This document shows, piece after piece, positions 33,439 through 45,500 of a stretch of 64,000 nucleotides of DNA. Position 1 is the first letter of the stretch. Each line of letters starts with the position of its first letter. Under the pieces are notes generated by a model. The model did not search any database and was not told where the DNA came from. It worked only from the letters and a program-made list of their open reading frames with translations. Origin of the DNA: Trachythela sp. YZ-2020 (Eukaryota; Cnidaria; Anthozoa; Malacalcyonacea; Clavulariidae); NCBI GenBank assembly GCA_016169945.1, contig JADLSH010000363.1:4952001-5016000 (forward strand), read 5' to 3'. The translations under genes and the position numbers were made by a program.

Positions 33439-34143
33439 GGTGGCTCGATACAGTTTTCAAAAATTCAGGTGATCAACAATTTGAAATTATTAAACTCCAT
33501 ATTTTTAGGTTTTATTCATCAGGTATCAGGGTTTTCATATATTTTGATGTTTCTACTTTCAAATTATGTTTAGTAACACACAGTTCGTTGCTATGGCAAC
33601 ATACGCGTACGAAATTCACTCTAAAATAGCCTATCGCCTCGTGTAGTTGGAAAAGAAGCACGGTGACCCCCAATTTTTTTTCTTTCATTATTTTACTTGC
33701 AAGACAGACTAACAATAAGCAGAGTATGAAAAAATTCTGTAATGCCATTTTTTTGAAAAAGGGGAAAATGTCGTTTTCTTCGATAAAATTTTTTTGACAT
33801 TACAGAATTTTTTTATTTTTGGTACAATGAAAGATTTTTGCGGTGCAATACAGCATGCAAAATTTGAACATAGGTCACCGGACATAGCGCATTGAGATAT
33901 AGCGCATTGTTTTTCAAAAATGGAATTTTTTAATGACGTCAGCAATTGACATGAAACGGTATATAACACGCACAATGACGCGAGATGGCGCGAGCAACTG
34001 CTTACGTCAGATCATTTTGTAAGTTCTTTCGTTAATATTCCCACGCGTGCAAATGGTCACACGGATTTTTTCATAGAGTATGAAGTTTTGTTTTCGCGAT
34101 TCTTGAATAAGCTAGGTTTTTGTGATTACTATATCGAACCACC
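33439..34143. mobile_element. piggyBac-type MITE, GGTGGCTCGATA family
   Basis: Ends GGTGGCTCGATACAG and, inverted, GGTGGTTCGATATAG. The flanking tetranucleotide TTAA occurs at 33435-33438 and 34144-34147, which is the target signature of piggyBac elements. It is inserted in another repeat built from GTGTCCGCTTAAGAGAGGTGTCCGTTAATAGGGG-type words (about 33420-33438 and 34148-34325). No transposase frame. Confidence 0.75.
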
Positions 34144-34147
34144 TTAA

Positions 34148-34330
34148 GAGGGGTCGACATTCTCATTGGGACCTCAAGTAAAGTGTCCGTTTCCGCTTAG
34201 GAGAGGTGTCCGTTAATAGAGGTTATGAAAATAGTAATTTATTATAGAAATGATTGGGAGCTGAGATAGGTGTCCGCTTAAAAGGGGTGTCCACTTAAGA
34301 GAGGTGTCCGTTAATAGGGGTTCAACTGCA
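34148..34330. repeat. GTGTCCGCTTAAGAG repeat
   Basis: Several degenerate units of GAGGTGTCCG(C/T)TTAA(G)AG. Related words recur near 37868-37882 and 38460-38480. Dispersed non-coding repeat, family not named. Confidence 0.5.
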
Positions 34331-34376
34331 ATCTATTAATTTATACATAATAATTTAAAAATATTTTAAAACCCAC

Positions 34377-35033
34377 CTAGAAACATATCCAGTGTTGTAG
34401 TTGATAAACCAATCATAACAAAGAGACCCATTAGAAAAACACTTCCTAGTTGAACCACCGAATAATCTTTCCAATTAAACCACTTTAAGAACTTCATACA
34501 CACAACTGCCCCAACAGCTCTTCCGAAAAACAGGCATCCTAGAAAATAGCCAATCAAATCAACTCGCCAGCAAAGCGGAAAGTCTTTCGCGTAAAGGATC
34601 ACAAGCTGATTCAGGACACCGACAGGTAGCAGGGTAAAGGCAGAGACTAATAGCAAAAGCAATATCTTTAATCGCCCGTGATCGTATCGTTGTTTTACAA
34701 TCACCCCAGCTAACATTCGCAAATCCTTACAGCTGTAGCAAGCTTTGTCTCCGAAAGGTACGTTTTGATGCGATTCTGGTAAACTGAATGTGACGTATAA
34801 AAACGTGCATAACTGACATGCGAAGATGAACCAGTACGGTGCTGCGTAACCCAAGTGCTCGACCCAAAGTCCACTGGTAACCTGTGCAATTGTACCACCA
34901 AACAATGCCATGGCCTCCAAGCGAGCTAAGCGCAGTGATAGCTTCGCTGGATCAGATGTTGTGTCTGTGACGTACGCCGCTACTGTGAACACCAATGTTG
35001 TATACTGCCCAGAGAGACCACTGATTGCAGAAC
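34377..35033 (-). CDS. SLC46-like gene, exon 3
   Basis: Acceptor TTTTTACCAG|GTTCTG and donor TTTCTAG|GTGGGT on the minus strand. Joins exon 2 as ATT-G|GT-TCT (Gly). Codes for TM4 to about TM8/9. The frame is open throughout with no damage. Confidence 0.85.
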
Positions 35034-38000
35034 CTGGTAAAAATGAAAAAATATATACTATTCCGCTGGGGATAGGTGATATTTAACCACGGATATGGAG
35101 AGGAAGGTTCAAGTCGTGTTACTAATATTTTACGATATCAATTTTTAGGAATTTAGATAATAAGTCCTAAATATATATAATCCATAAAATTTCGGGCATG
35201 ATTTCTCTAGTACTCATGTATAAGGGCAAGTACTGAACAACACGAAAATCCACTCCAGCGTCTTCATCAGGGGTGATTTAAGAGGAGATATTTTTGTATG
35301 TTACGTAACGTTGGAAGTTCCGTAAGCTTTGCTAATATTGCTGTAAATATGACCCATCGATTTAATCGCATCTGTAATATTTGTATTCTATTTTTCAATT
35401 TTTATTTGTGATTTTATGTTTCTCAACCACCAGGTTCATTTAAAAAGGTGTGAAACTTTATAAACGAGACAATGATGCTAAAACAAAGTAATTTGGGAGG
35501 TACGCCAAACATACAGTAAGTTTTGAACACTTTCAACGCAAGTATACGTCGCCTCTTAAAGTCCAATCCTCGCTCCAATTTTTTAGTCGAAGGCTAACAT
35601 CACCGCCAAACAAGGTGGAAATACTCTGACTTGTGGAGATACTTGTGGATTGCTACCGTCATCCCTATTCAAAGGGCGATTACAGTAGCGTCATCAAACT
35701 TTATTCTTTAACAAAAAGACTTGTAATTCGAACTAAAACTGTGTCCTGAAGAAATTCTATACAGCTATTTCAATTAAGGTTGTCACAGGCAATGCCGCAA
35801 TAGTCAAATGTACAATCCAATTAAGCGCGTACAGAAAGATGGGTATAACTTATTTTAATATTTTCATAGCAGTTAAAAGCAGTTTAAAGAGCTACACTAA
35901 AACCGACGATTCAACGAAGAGCAAAATGGCCGGTTGTTTGTCTTCTGTAATTAATTAATTCCAGTGAAGATTACGTAGCTGAAACTCGTAATGCTAGAAA
36001 CCCTAGCATGTCTGCCCTGACTACTGTGAGCGAAGTTAATGAAATTGAGTCTCTTTTAACAAACTCACAAGAGGAATGAATTTCAGCTCCCAAACGACTA
36101 CACAAACATCAAAACAGTTTAATTTTTACAACTGTCAAGTTCAGCCTTCGGCTTCGGCCGATAACACAAACCTCGGCCTTAATAATTCCTCATATCCTAC
36201 TCGACCTCATTCAATAATTGTTTATTAGCCTATAAAAGATCTCATTCCCATTATACTCTTCACGCTTGGATTGTACATTTGACTATTTCTTGCGACAACC
36301 TTAATTGAAATAGCTGTATACACTGACAATTACAAGCTACTAAAAGAATTAAGAACAAATTTATGACGTTTCACATGCCGAAAAGTAGGTTGGAGAAACT
36401 CAGAGCAGATTAGTGTGAAGCGTTTCAGCTGCACAAGTATATATATTTTCCTATGTAATACTAATAGCAATAGCATTGTTTCTCGTGCGATTTCGCGTTT
36501 TCAAGGAGTAAGTACAAATAGCATCTGTTGTTCAAGTCTTTGAAAGACTAATTTGCCTTCTTGCGCAACTAAGTGAATTCCCTATTTACGCATGATGCGT
36601 TGCGGCCGCAGTGCGCACACCGCCTGGCTCGGTCAGACCTGGAAAAGTGTTCAATGTTGCTCGGATCCTAAATTTGCCTTTTTGAAATGCCCCTCAAACT
36701 CGGTTCAAAAGTGCGTAAGAACAATGAAAAAGTTGACCGTGCATTTCGTGTGCAACAATACAGTTGTGATATTTTTCATAATATACACAATTATACACAG
36801 AAGAAAGCCAGGAAAGTCTATTGTATAATGAGGAACTGAACATTCCTCAATCCTCAGTGCAGAAACACTTTTCAAACACATGTAACCTTACGCGCTGAAT
36901 TTCCAGTTTGTTGACTCCACAATTAAGCTTCTTCACAACATAAGGAGTTTCCAAACCAAAAATATGTTCCTCACAGCATAAGTTAGGCTCTGTACGATTG
37001 CATGTTATTTATGTTATCAATACACAGTCACACTGATAACCAGAAGACAGGTTCCTCAATCCTCAGAGAATATTTCAACTGAGTCCTGAAGTTCTTCAGA
37101 TGAAATATTGGGGAACAATATTCCTCTCGCTTTTCACGAGAACACTTCCCAATCTCAAAATAGGCTCAAATGGCAGATAACTAAATATGATTCCTCAAAA
37201 TTCTCCCTTAATTGCTTAAAGTACGTGTGAAAAATTCAAAATGTTCCTCAATCATGTTGCTAAGGCAAATTTTCCTCATGATCTAAGATCCCGATATCCC
37301 AGGTCTTTTTTCCAGGTCTGGGGTTTATACTACTAGAAGTGGATGATCTGATGTGGGCAAAGAAAATATAGCTAGTCTGATAATGCGTCTATGTATAAAT
37401 GGGACGAACATGCAGACTGATCATCTGTCAAGACGAACTATCATCGAACTTGCATGCGTGCGTAGTTCTCAGTTCTTGACGGATGACCTGTCTTGGTGAA
37501 GAATACGGCAAATCTTACCAATAGCCATAACGTACAGAGGCAGTTCCAAATATATAGTAGCAAGAGTTATGGATACGTCAATCAAACTTCCCAAAGGTGG
37601 TAGCCGCATTATAGGTATTCGTCCTTTCCTGTCTGACACGGGACCATAAATTAAGGAGGAAAATATGGCTGGGAAGGTTCCTGCCATACCTATTGCTAGG
37701 ATATAATTAGATGCACGTCGCTGGATTTCACTAGATGACAGAAAATAAATATATCAACTTTAAAAATGATGTGCTAACAGAAAAAGAAAATTAAAAGAGA
37801 TACAGTCAACGCTCTAGCTGTAATATAAACACCGAACGGACAAAACAAAGTGCCGTATTAATTAGCGAGGTGTCCGTTTTATAGAGGTCATCACGATGAC
37901 GTTATTTTCAAGAGTTCACTGACAGTTTTAAGTTTGCAATAACTAAAAACAAACCTATTTAATAAATAATCAAATGGCAAGTTACGCGTTTGATTTGTAG

Positions 38001-39267
38001 TTGCTACTGGAATTTATCACATGCAGTTAAATATATAGGATCGGCTACAGTATTTCCCTTTGTAAAGCTTACCTTCGCTAACACTTACCATTGTCTTCTC
38101 TTTGGTCATATGCTATGATATTTTATTTTAGTTTTTATATCTACAGTTGACGGTAAGCGATTAAAGCTGGATGCCTGCATGGATGGATGGTTGTGTGTGA
38201 CATATTGAATTTAAAATTATAGTAACTGCTTTCTGGAGAACAGATTTACGCCCTGTTCACAAGGGACTGGACGATTTCGAAACCGTCTCAAAATTGCTCG
38301 ATTTTGCCCTTCGCGCTCACACGGGACGAATTAACCCGGAGGAATTTGAGCACAGCGAACCGTATATGAATTCCCACGTGAACAAGCAGGACTGGACACA
38401 TTTTCGTACGGTACCGAATTCGTCCGGTCTGGTGTAAATTAGTGTAAATGTAGTCGACTTAGTGTCCGTATTAGAGAGGTGACAGTAAGAAGAGGGTTGA
38501 CCATACAGCACAAATAGTAAAGGCGTTATTATTCACGGTCTATATTTGTAGGCGGAGCTGTCAACTCTATCTTTATATCTGTATATCTGTATTCTATTGT
38601 GTTGCTTCTTTGAACCGTTCTCTCTGTTGTTTCCCCTAAATTATGACTGGTTTGATTTAGACTATTAAATTATACTTTATGTAATCATGAAATTGAGGAG
38701 CTTTCAAATAGCAATGCTGATTCTGCAAAAGAGGAAAGGATAGAAATGGTCAATCACCATTTTTGTCCTAAGTTTGGAACCTGTTATGGTGTTATCCGTT
38801 ACGATTCATGTAACTTTTGTATTACACTCCAACTGCTACTTCTGAGATACCTCGAATTTAAAAACATCCCCAGGTATGCAAAAACTTCTCTCTTCAGAAA
38901 TAATAGCCTATGAAGGCACCATGCACTCACGAAATTTTCTGCCATGAATACGTTACTTGGAATCCATTTGGGGATATTGTCTTGTTGAGCAATAAAATAA
39001 ACTTATATTAACAAAAACTCCAGCGAATTAGTGATATTAATTAATGAATTTATTAACAAATGTAACAATTACTTACTCGTCTAATTTACTGGAATTTGCA
39101 TTACAATGACTTTCATCTGCCAGATCGGATTGGTTCTTTACCAAATTCAATTCAAGCTGTGCTCGATGATAAACATAATGTTGATAGACAGGTAACTGCA
39201 GTAACAGTGCTGTGATATATAACATAATTACAGGTTCCACTGTGATCCCACGATATGGATTACCCAT
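34377..39267 (-). CDS. SLC46-like proton-coupled transporter, N-terminal three exons
   Basis: A major facilitator gene on the minus strand. The joined frame gives about 354 residues: TM1 with GITVEPVIMLYI; then YILAIGMAGTFPAIFSSL and the loop GPVSDRKGRIPI (the D-x-x-GR-P signature between TM2 and TM3); then GLSGQY, RLARLEAMALFGG, FSLPES, and after the central loop FPLCWRVDLIGYFLG. The EP motif near the N-terminus, LEA in TM5, PES before the loop and PLCW near TM8 fit the SLC46 family (folate, cyclic dinucleotide and other organic anions, from established knowledge). SLC46 proteins are about 450-490 residues, so the last three or four helices are missing. A donor (CTAG|GTGGGT) exists at the end of exon 3, but no continuation was found down to 28 kb. 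A distant exon or a truncated gene are both possible. Confidence 0.8.
35040..35759. other. Intron 2 of the SLC46-like gene, no feature
   Basis: AT-rich intron sequence. Nothing recognised before the mariner-like element at 35762. Confidence 0.4.
35762..36316. mobile_element. Tc1/mariner-like element, copy 2 (deleted)
   Basis: Termini CAGCTATTTCAATTAAGGTTGTC and the exact inverse, flanked by TA at 35760-35761 and 36317-36318. Sub-terminal words TGTACAATCCAA and TTGGATTGTACA also pair. Only 555 bp long; a short frame around 35983-36079 (NARNPSMSALTTVSEVNEI) may be residual transposase tail. Inside an intron of the SLC46-like gene. Confidence 0.8.
36634..37320. mobile_element. MITE, CAGACCT family, copy 2
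   Basis: Ends CAGACCTGGAAAAGTG and, inverted, CAGACCTGGAAAAAAG. The interior is GTTCCTCA-rich and reverse-complementary in parts to copy 1 (for example AATGAAAAAGTTGA, CAGGAAAGTC, TATACACAATTATACAC). At 687 bp it is longer than copy 1, so it may be nearer the parental element. No clear target duplication could be aligned. Confidence 0.6.
37519..37730 (-). CDS. SLC46-like gene, exon 2
   Basis: Acceptor TTCTGTCATCTAG|TGAAAT, donor GCTATTG|GTAAGA. Joins exon 1 as GA|T (Asp) and codes for TM2-TM3 with the cytoplasmic SDRKGR loop. Confidence 0.85.
37740..39076. other. Intron 1 of the SLC46-like gene
   Basis: Contains GAGGTGTCCG repeat words at about 37868 and a CCCTGTTCACAAGGGACTGGACG-type repeat around 38260-38430 with locally inverted parts (GGACGAATT / AATTCGTCC). 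No gene recognised. Confidence 0.4.
39077..39267 (-). CDS. SLC46-like gene, exon 1
   Basis: Starts at the ATG complementary to 39265-39267 (MGNPYRGITVEPVIMLYI) and ends at donor GACGA|GTAAGT. It contains TM1 and the first extracellular loop with NQS and NSS glycosylation sequons. An acceptor-like ATTTTGCAG directly precedes the ATG (39275), so a non-coding 5' exon is likely further right. Confidence 0.8.
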
Positions 39268-39329
39268 TTTCGTCCTGCAAAATTAGAAGATATATCATAT
39301 AATGTCATTCTATTTAACTTAAATGCCAT

Positions 39330-39600
39330 AAATCCCCTATAATTAAGCCCTGGGGAAAGAGGGCCTTATTTTTAGGCAGGTTTGAGGGGCTTATTGGAGA
39401 GCGCAGGGTTTTAAATGGAAACGGGGGCTTTATATTCATGTAGCCAAATATTATATTTACAAGTAAACTAATGTTTTAGGGGTCAGGGTGTCATAGTGAT
39501 AGAGGGGGGGGGGGGGGGCTTAATACATTTCTCTCTCTAAAAAGGGGAGGCTAAAAAGAGATTGGGACTTAATAGAGAGTTTATTATATATATATATATA
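39330..39600. repeat. GGGGCTTATTGGAGAG repeat and (TA)n
   Basis: Degenerate GGGGCTTATT-type units, the inverse of the repeat at 26246-26525, with a G14 run near 39505 and a short (TA)n at 39584-39601. Confidence 0.6.
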
Positions 39601-39889
39601 TAATAACGGCTCGGGGATTATAAGATGAAAGTGTTGGCAGTAATGGTTAACCAAATGACCTATTGACCCATGCATGTCTCTAATTGTTAACCAGTCATTA
39701 AGCTGCAATGGGTTCTATTGTGCCCAACTTTGTCAGTCATATGCCAGCTTGACCATAATGTATTCATCAAGAGGAAAACTTGTGTTGAGTATTAACCCAT
39801 TAACACCCAACACTTTCCCCTCATCTAGCATTAGATGGAGTAAAATGACAAAGTGGATGCATTTAAGGGTGCATTGTGGCTTAATGGTT

Positions 39890-39996
39890 AACCCATTAAC
39901 TGGCAGTACTCTACCACTGATGAGTAAAATCGCCTGGCGTTAGACAGTAAAATACTAAAGTAAGACGCAACTGGGCGCATTGCCAGCTAATGGGTT
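39890..39996. mobile_element. Short MITE, AACCCATTAACTGGCA termini, copy 1
   Basis: 107 bp with inverted ends AACCCATTAACTGGCA and TGCCAGCTAATGGGTT. A diverged partial unit (AACCCATTAACACCCAAC) precedes it at about 39796. A copy in the other orientation lies at 44226-44339. Confidence 0.65.
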
Positions 39997-39999
39997 AAC

Positions 40000-41600
40000 A
40001 GGTAAATCAATAATCCATCAGGCTGCGATATGCTGACAATCACTTTAATACCTCTATCTATTTTCCCTATCTCCTCATTATTTCACTCTATCAGCTAACA
40101 CCAGACATTTTAATTACTCTGGTTAATTGAGAGGATTACACTAATTGTCTGGCACATTAATGGTTATATACAAATCATCAGCCTGTTTCTCTCTAGGCAA
40201 CACACTGATGTGTCCCCCTGTATTAATGATTTTATTCTGTTTAATACCAGATATTTGGGTTTGTACTTTGTACAATTCAGGATCATTTACTTGTAACATT
40301 AGAAGGGTGGAAACTTTTGCATCAATTTATAAATAGATTAACCACCTAGTCATTGGAAAGCCCCCCCCCTCCTTACCTGGAACATGCCAGGGGGAATTGC
40401 AGGGATTTATTGGCAGAGTAAACTATTTCAGTGAGCAGCCTCAGTACCCAGGGCATTAGACAGCATTAGATATGTGTCATGATGACAGGGAATTATCAGC
40501 CAGGAATCTGTGGGGATTCGACTGCTTGAGACGTATGATTACGGCTTGTTCATCCAAATTTACCCTAAAGTTGTTACTAAAAGGATAATGTATTAATATG
40601 TTTGTCCTCCAAAATTATAAAATAAGCAAGTTTTCTTTTCAAAATAGTCTCTTGAATTGTAAAAGCGATATATTATTGTGGTAGTCAGTGATATGTTTTG
40701 CAAATGATAGAAGTGGCATGGGGGATTTTACACTCATGACAGTCAAATGGGTGTGGCTACTAGTCATGAAAGTAAATTGGGTGTGACCTCTAATTGTTAA
40801 TTTTAATGGGCCAGTGTCCTAGACATAGCTAAATGAACTTAATGAAAAAGCATTACGTTCATAGTCAGATATAATTAATTGATAATTTGGCTTTTCAATG
40901 ACTACAATCAAATGATCAAAACGAAAATGGTGCGGTGATGAACGGTGTTCACTGAGGTTTGATTCTTATCAGGGCAGGGCTCAGAGAATTAGCAACGACA
41001 TTTGGCAATTTAGTGCCATCGCCCTTTTGTCCTAATTCCCAGCACTGCAGGGGATACAGCTTTCTTCCCATGCTTGGTTTTTGTCAGGGGGAATTGTGTA
41101 ATTACCCCAAACAATCTCCATCTAAATGCCCCGCTGCTCCCCAGGTAGGGGGGTATGGGGCTATCCAATGAATAGTGCATTAAATTAACTAAAATCTCCA
41201 AATTGGTCTCAGAATTAACCTGATTGAATGTCGATCATGGTGAATCTTGGTAAAATAATTTTGAACTATTAACAACAGGGACGACTAAGCTGAAACAGGA
41301 ATATCTATAACTAGCCTGAATTTCAGTGAGTGTCTGAAAATTTTCTGGCTGCTGTGAGTCATGTGAAATTTAATTTATAGAGTGAAGTCTGACTTGATCT
41401 GATCACCTGACTATATAGCTATATGCAAATTGCCTTGAAAAATTACCTAGTATGTACTGCATAGGCAGTACAGGAAAACGCAGTTGTATTTATCTATTCT
41501 TTGCGTTTATATATAACGTGTCACATACCTTAACGAGTTAATTTTGCTCTGTCTTTCGCAACTTTTATGCTCGTTGTTTATACTGAAATCCTTTTCACGG
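40000..41600. other. Intergenic between divergent genes, no gene recognised
   Basis: Space between the SLC46-like gene (minus) and the ZFYVE26 homologue (plus). Repeated low-value words only. Non-coding 5' exons of either gene could be here but none can be shown. Confidence 0.35.
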
Positions 41601-41615
41601 ATTTTTCTCGGAGCA

Positions 41616-41626
41616 ACCCGGAAGTA
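41616..41626 (+). promoter_or_regulatory. ETS-type CCGGAAGT motif, possible promoter element
   Basis: ACCCGGAAGTA stands about 0.7 kb upstream of the first ZFYVE26 codon in a region without repeats. CCGGAAGT motifs are frequent in animal housekeeping promoters. A single motif is weak evidence. Confidence 0.2.
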
Positions 41627-42336
41627 GAAAATAATTAATTCTTCGTTAATTACTCATGATTGATTATGATTATAGACTTTTATAATAGAGATTTATAGAT
41701 GTTTCAATATGCCAAATTAATATTTTTTACTATTTGAAAAATATTCCAATTGGAAAATTCTGAGAAAACTATTTCTTTTGGAAAATTAGGCAGGGAATTA
41801 TTATGACAAGAACAATTAGAAGGAAAATCTGCATCACTGATTTAGTGGTCTGCATGCTTTATATTAATTTGAACATTTCTAATTCCAGCATTAAAAGTTT
41901 GATATTCCTCAAAAATTATGACCCAAAACTTTTTAAAATTTCTTTGCAAACACCAGTGGCAGGCTTATAAATCTGTCAAGTGAAAAAATATCGAACTTAA
42001 CTTTCATGGTTTGTCGTCAGTGGTGTCATTCTCCACTCTCCCGCCTCTTGCAGATGTGCTACCCCCCCGTATTTGAACACATTGATGTGATTGAGCCCAG
42101 TTTCTGGTTCCTATTTTCACGTATTTTAAAGCATAAACTATACCTAAGTTCAGGGGGGGAATTCGACCTGCAAAATCGTAATAACATCACATGAGTGCAG
42201 GAACGCACGAAGTTTGACTATGGTTTGATTGAGTTCAGGCAAAATATACCAATTTTTACCTTGAATTTTGAAAATATAATGATTTATTTTTCAACTACAG
42301 CACTACGGTGTTTTATTTCCTGAAATAAAATGGTAT

Positions 42337-42563
42337 ATGGCAGGTTCAGTTGAAACTATCGATTTGTTGTTGGACAGACGGTCAACTGGCGAAGCTTCTC
42401 TTTCATCGCAACTTCTGTATAAATTTCTATATAATAACCTACGCGTTGGACAATGGGAGCTTGCAAGAGCATGTATTGAGACGTTGTTACGAAAAGACTG
42501 GAATTATGGAGAGAAATTTGTTGAATTACTGAGAAATATAGTTGAAGAACCACATGTATACAG
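42337..42563 (+). CDS. ZFYVE26: ZFYVE26 homologue, exon 1 (first coding)
   Basis: Start MAGSVETIDLLLD, donor TACAG|GTACTG, ends in phase 2. Contains FLYNNLRVGQWELARACIE. The frame is open upstream to an acceptor-like TTTCAACTACAG at 42300, so this is probably not the first transcribed exon; the Met at 42337 is the only in-frame candidate. Confidence 0.75.
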
Positions 42564-45500
42564 GTACTGTATGGTACATGTATATGAATTATGAAATTAT
42601 CTGAGCTTTTGAGAGACTATTGTGTTGGTGATTATATTTTGCTGAAACTTGCAACACAATTGCTGCACAGAACCATGTTATGTAGAAATGTATACACACA
42701 GGAAAACAATGAACACAGACCTGGCTGTTTGAGGCGCACACACCTCCGCACGCGCACCTCCGCACGCGCACCTCAGCCCGCGCACCTCAGCCCGCGCACC
42801 TCAGCCCGCACGCGCACCTCCGCACGCGCACCTCCGCACGCGCACCTCCGCACGCGCATCACCGCACGCGCATCACCGCACACGCATCACTGCACACGAC
42901 TTAACTGGTCAAGATGTGCCTTGTTTGTTTTGAGAGTATGAAATCATGTATGCCACTTTGCGACTTTTAAGTTTTTACGTGAACAGTTATCAACTTTGGA
43001 CTTATTTTACTAGCCACACAATATAATGTTGTCAGGTTGCAAAGTGGTAATCTAATCTGCTCTATTGGCGTAATTTTTGACCGCACCTGACGTGAATATG
43101 GCATGCGATATTGAGATATTCCACTCGCCATGGGCACGTCTCAATCTGATATGCTCCCACATTCATAAGAGAAAGAAGGTTTTAATAAATTGAAGATTTG
43201 ATTTGCTTTAAGGAATTGCCCCAATACGGTACTCGGTATATTTTAATACCCCAGGGAGCATGCTACGCTTGGCTATTCTCTCCATCCCTTAAATAGCCCC
43301 AGCGACTTAACCTTAAGAGTTAAACTAAATATTCACTTGTCTATAAATTCTCCACTAAAACTACGAGCATATCAACCTTTTCAGGTTTCAGCTGTTCTCG
43401 TGCTGGAGTTTTTGATCTACGCGTCATCCAATTAGTCAACAATAACTTTGATCGCTTTCAATGATTGTTATTCTCACAAATAGTTTAAACAAATCTATTA
43501 ATCGACGGTCGTGTTTCTATATACCGTATTAAGAGACTAATCACATTTCTCAATTTTTTATTGAAATCAAAATAGAGTATTCTTATATCAACATTTTTAG
43601 CATAACTTGGTTTTTTGAAGAGGAACTTCTGCATTGCTTAGAATGTTCGATGTAGTTTTGAAATACATTCCAGACTTTAACAAAACTTGTCCTTCATTCA
43701 TTCTGAATCGGTGTTTTGGTTAGTCGGTTATCTAAAATAGTGTAACCGAAGCTAGAACCGATCTTTAAAAATAACCGATTCATTCTGGTTAACCGATTAA
43801 CTGCCTCAGCCTATGTAACGTGGCCATTAGTCAGTGAAGTGTTAGCATGCACACTGTACCTGGGAATTTAGTACATGCATGTTTGACACTGAAAAAATTG
43901 TTGCAATTTCTTGTTTATTTTTAATACTCTGTCCAATGCCAGATGATTTTATACTGATATATCGGCCAATAAGCCCACATATCTTATTGTAACTTATTGC
44001 ATCGGTAAATTGGATTTTTTGTTATCGGCTTATCCCTATTCAGCACTTTCCCAAATTGTCAGCACATGGAACTTTTGGTTATAATTGAGTGGTGGGTAAA
44101 TAGTGTATACTCCTTGCTTGAGATATACAAGATAGTTTGTACTCTGTCTAACGCCAGACAATTTTACTTGTAAGTGGTACAGCCAGTTAATGAGTTTACA
44201 AAATCATTTGCCAGTGTCTTTTGTTTACCCATTAGCTTGCAGTGTGCCTAGATGCGCTCTACTTTAGTATTGTATTTTACTCTGTCTAACGCCTGGCAAT
44301 TTTATTCGTCAGTGGTAGGGTACTGCCAGTTAATGGGTTAATAGTGTGTGTTACACTTCAACAGTTCGAAATACTATTCAGATCGTATACTCTAATCCCA
44401 TTTGAAAAATTCTAATAAGAACATGTGCAGAATGCATTCATGACTTAGGCCTTCTGAATGTATGTTCCATTTTGCTTAGAAAGTCATTTGACACAGTGTG
44501 CGTCAAAATGCAGACAAGGATACAGTAAAAATTATGAAGGGAAGTTGTCATCAGTCTCCAGCCATGATAAAATTTGAATGTTTGATTGGGAAAACACTAT
44601 TAATATAGCAGATATTTAATAATTGGGAATGGAAACTATTGATGGCATGGACATGGTGGTGTGCATGACTTAATTCATATGAAGATTTTTTTCTCGGCAT
44701 CTTGTTCGACTTTAGGCCCTCTGGCAGAAATCGAACCTGCGGTCCTGTTATTCCGGTGCTGAAACGCAGGGCCGCAGGTTCGATTCCTGCCAGAAGGCGC
44801 CTGCCTAAAGTTGCATTTTCGCAACTGCTCCTGGTTAGGTCTAAAAATGTATATAAATTTTCGTTCGAATATTCCTTCGACACTTAATTCATATGCCTTT
44901 AACGTCAGGCTCTGCGACCAGGCTCCGATTTAAGGGTTGCAAAATTGAAAAACAAGTGATTGCCCGTGGGCAGGTCACACCAAAAATTTTAAGTGAAAAA
45001 TGAACCACAACAATGTATGGCGACCTGGAAGCATCGCGAGTTGCGTGATGACTGTACTTGGCGCGAATTGGCGCGTGGTGTGAATATATAATCAAATTAC
45101 TATAACACGTGATACATTCCCAAGGCGAACCTAACACTGATTATTAGATCAGTGGAACCTAAGGCGTTGATTGGTGCAGATACGAGTGTTTCCACATGTC
45201 GGAAATATCCTGAAACACTCAGATATAAATAAAATTCAGAAATATAAATAAAATCCTTAATTGAGTGAATGTATTAAACGAAAAAAGTTCGTTGGCGATT
45301 CACCGCTTGTGGTTGAACAATAAGAAATTACTGATGAATTGAATTTACCCCTCGCGATTAACACACGCTCACGGAAATGGCATACGGGGAAATATATTTA
45401 TCGCCCATCAATTAAACCCTTTGATATCAACAAATTTTTGTTCAATTTCAACACATTTGGTACATCAACTTTTCACACGGCTTTATAAAATGCATAGATG

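Noticed and set aside
42591..42941. Plus-strand open frame rich in ARAP/RTRTSAR repeats
   Set aside because: Produced by the CpG minisatellite in ZFYVE26 intron 1.
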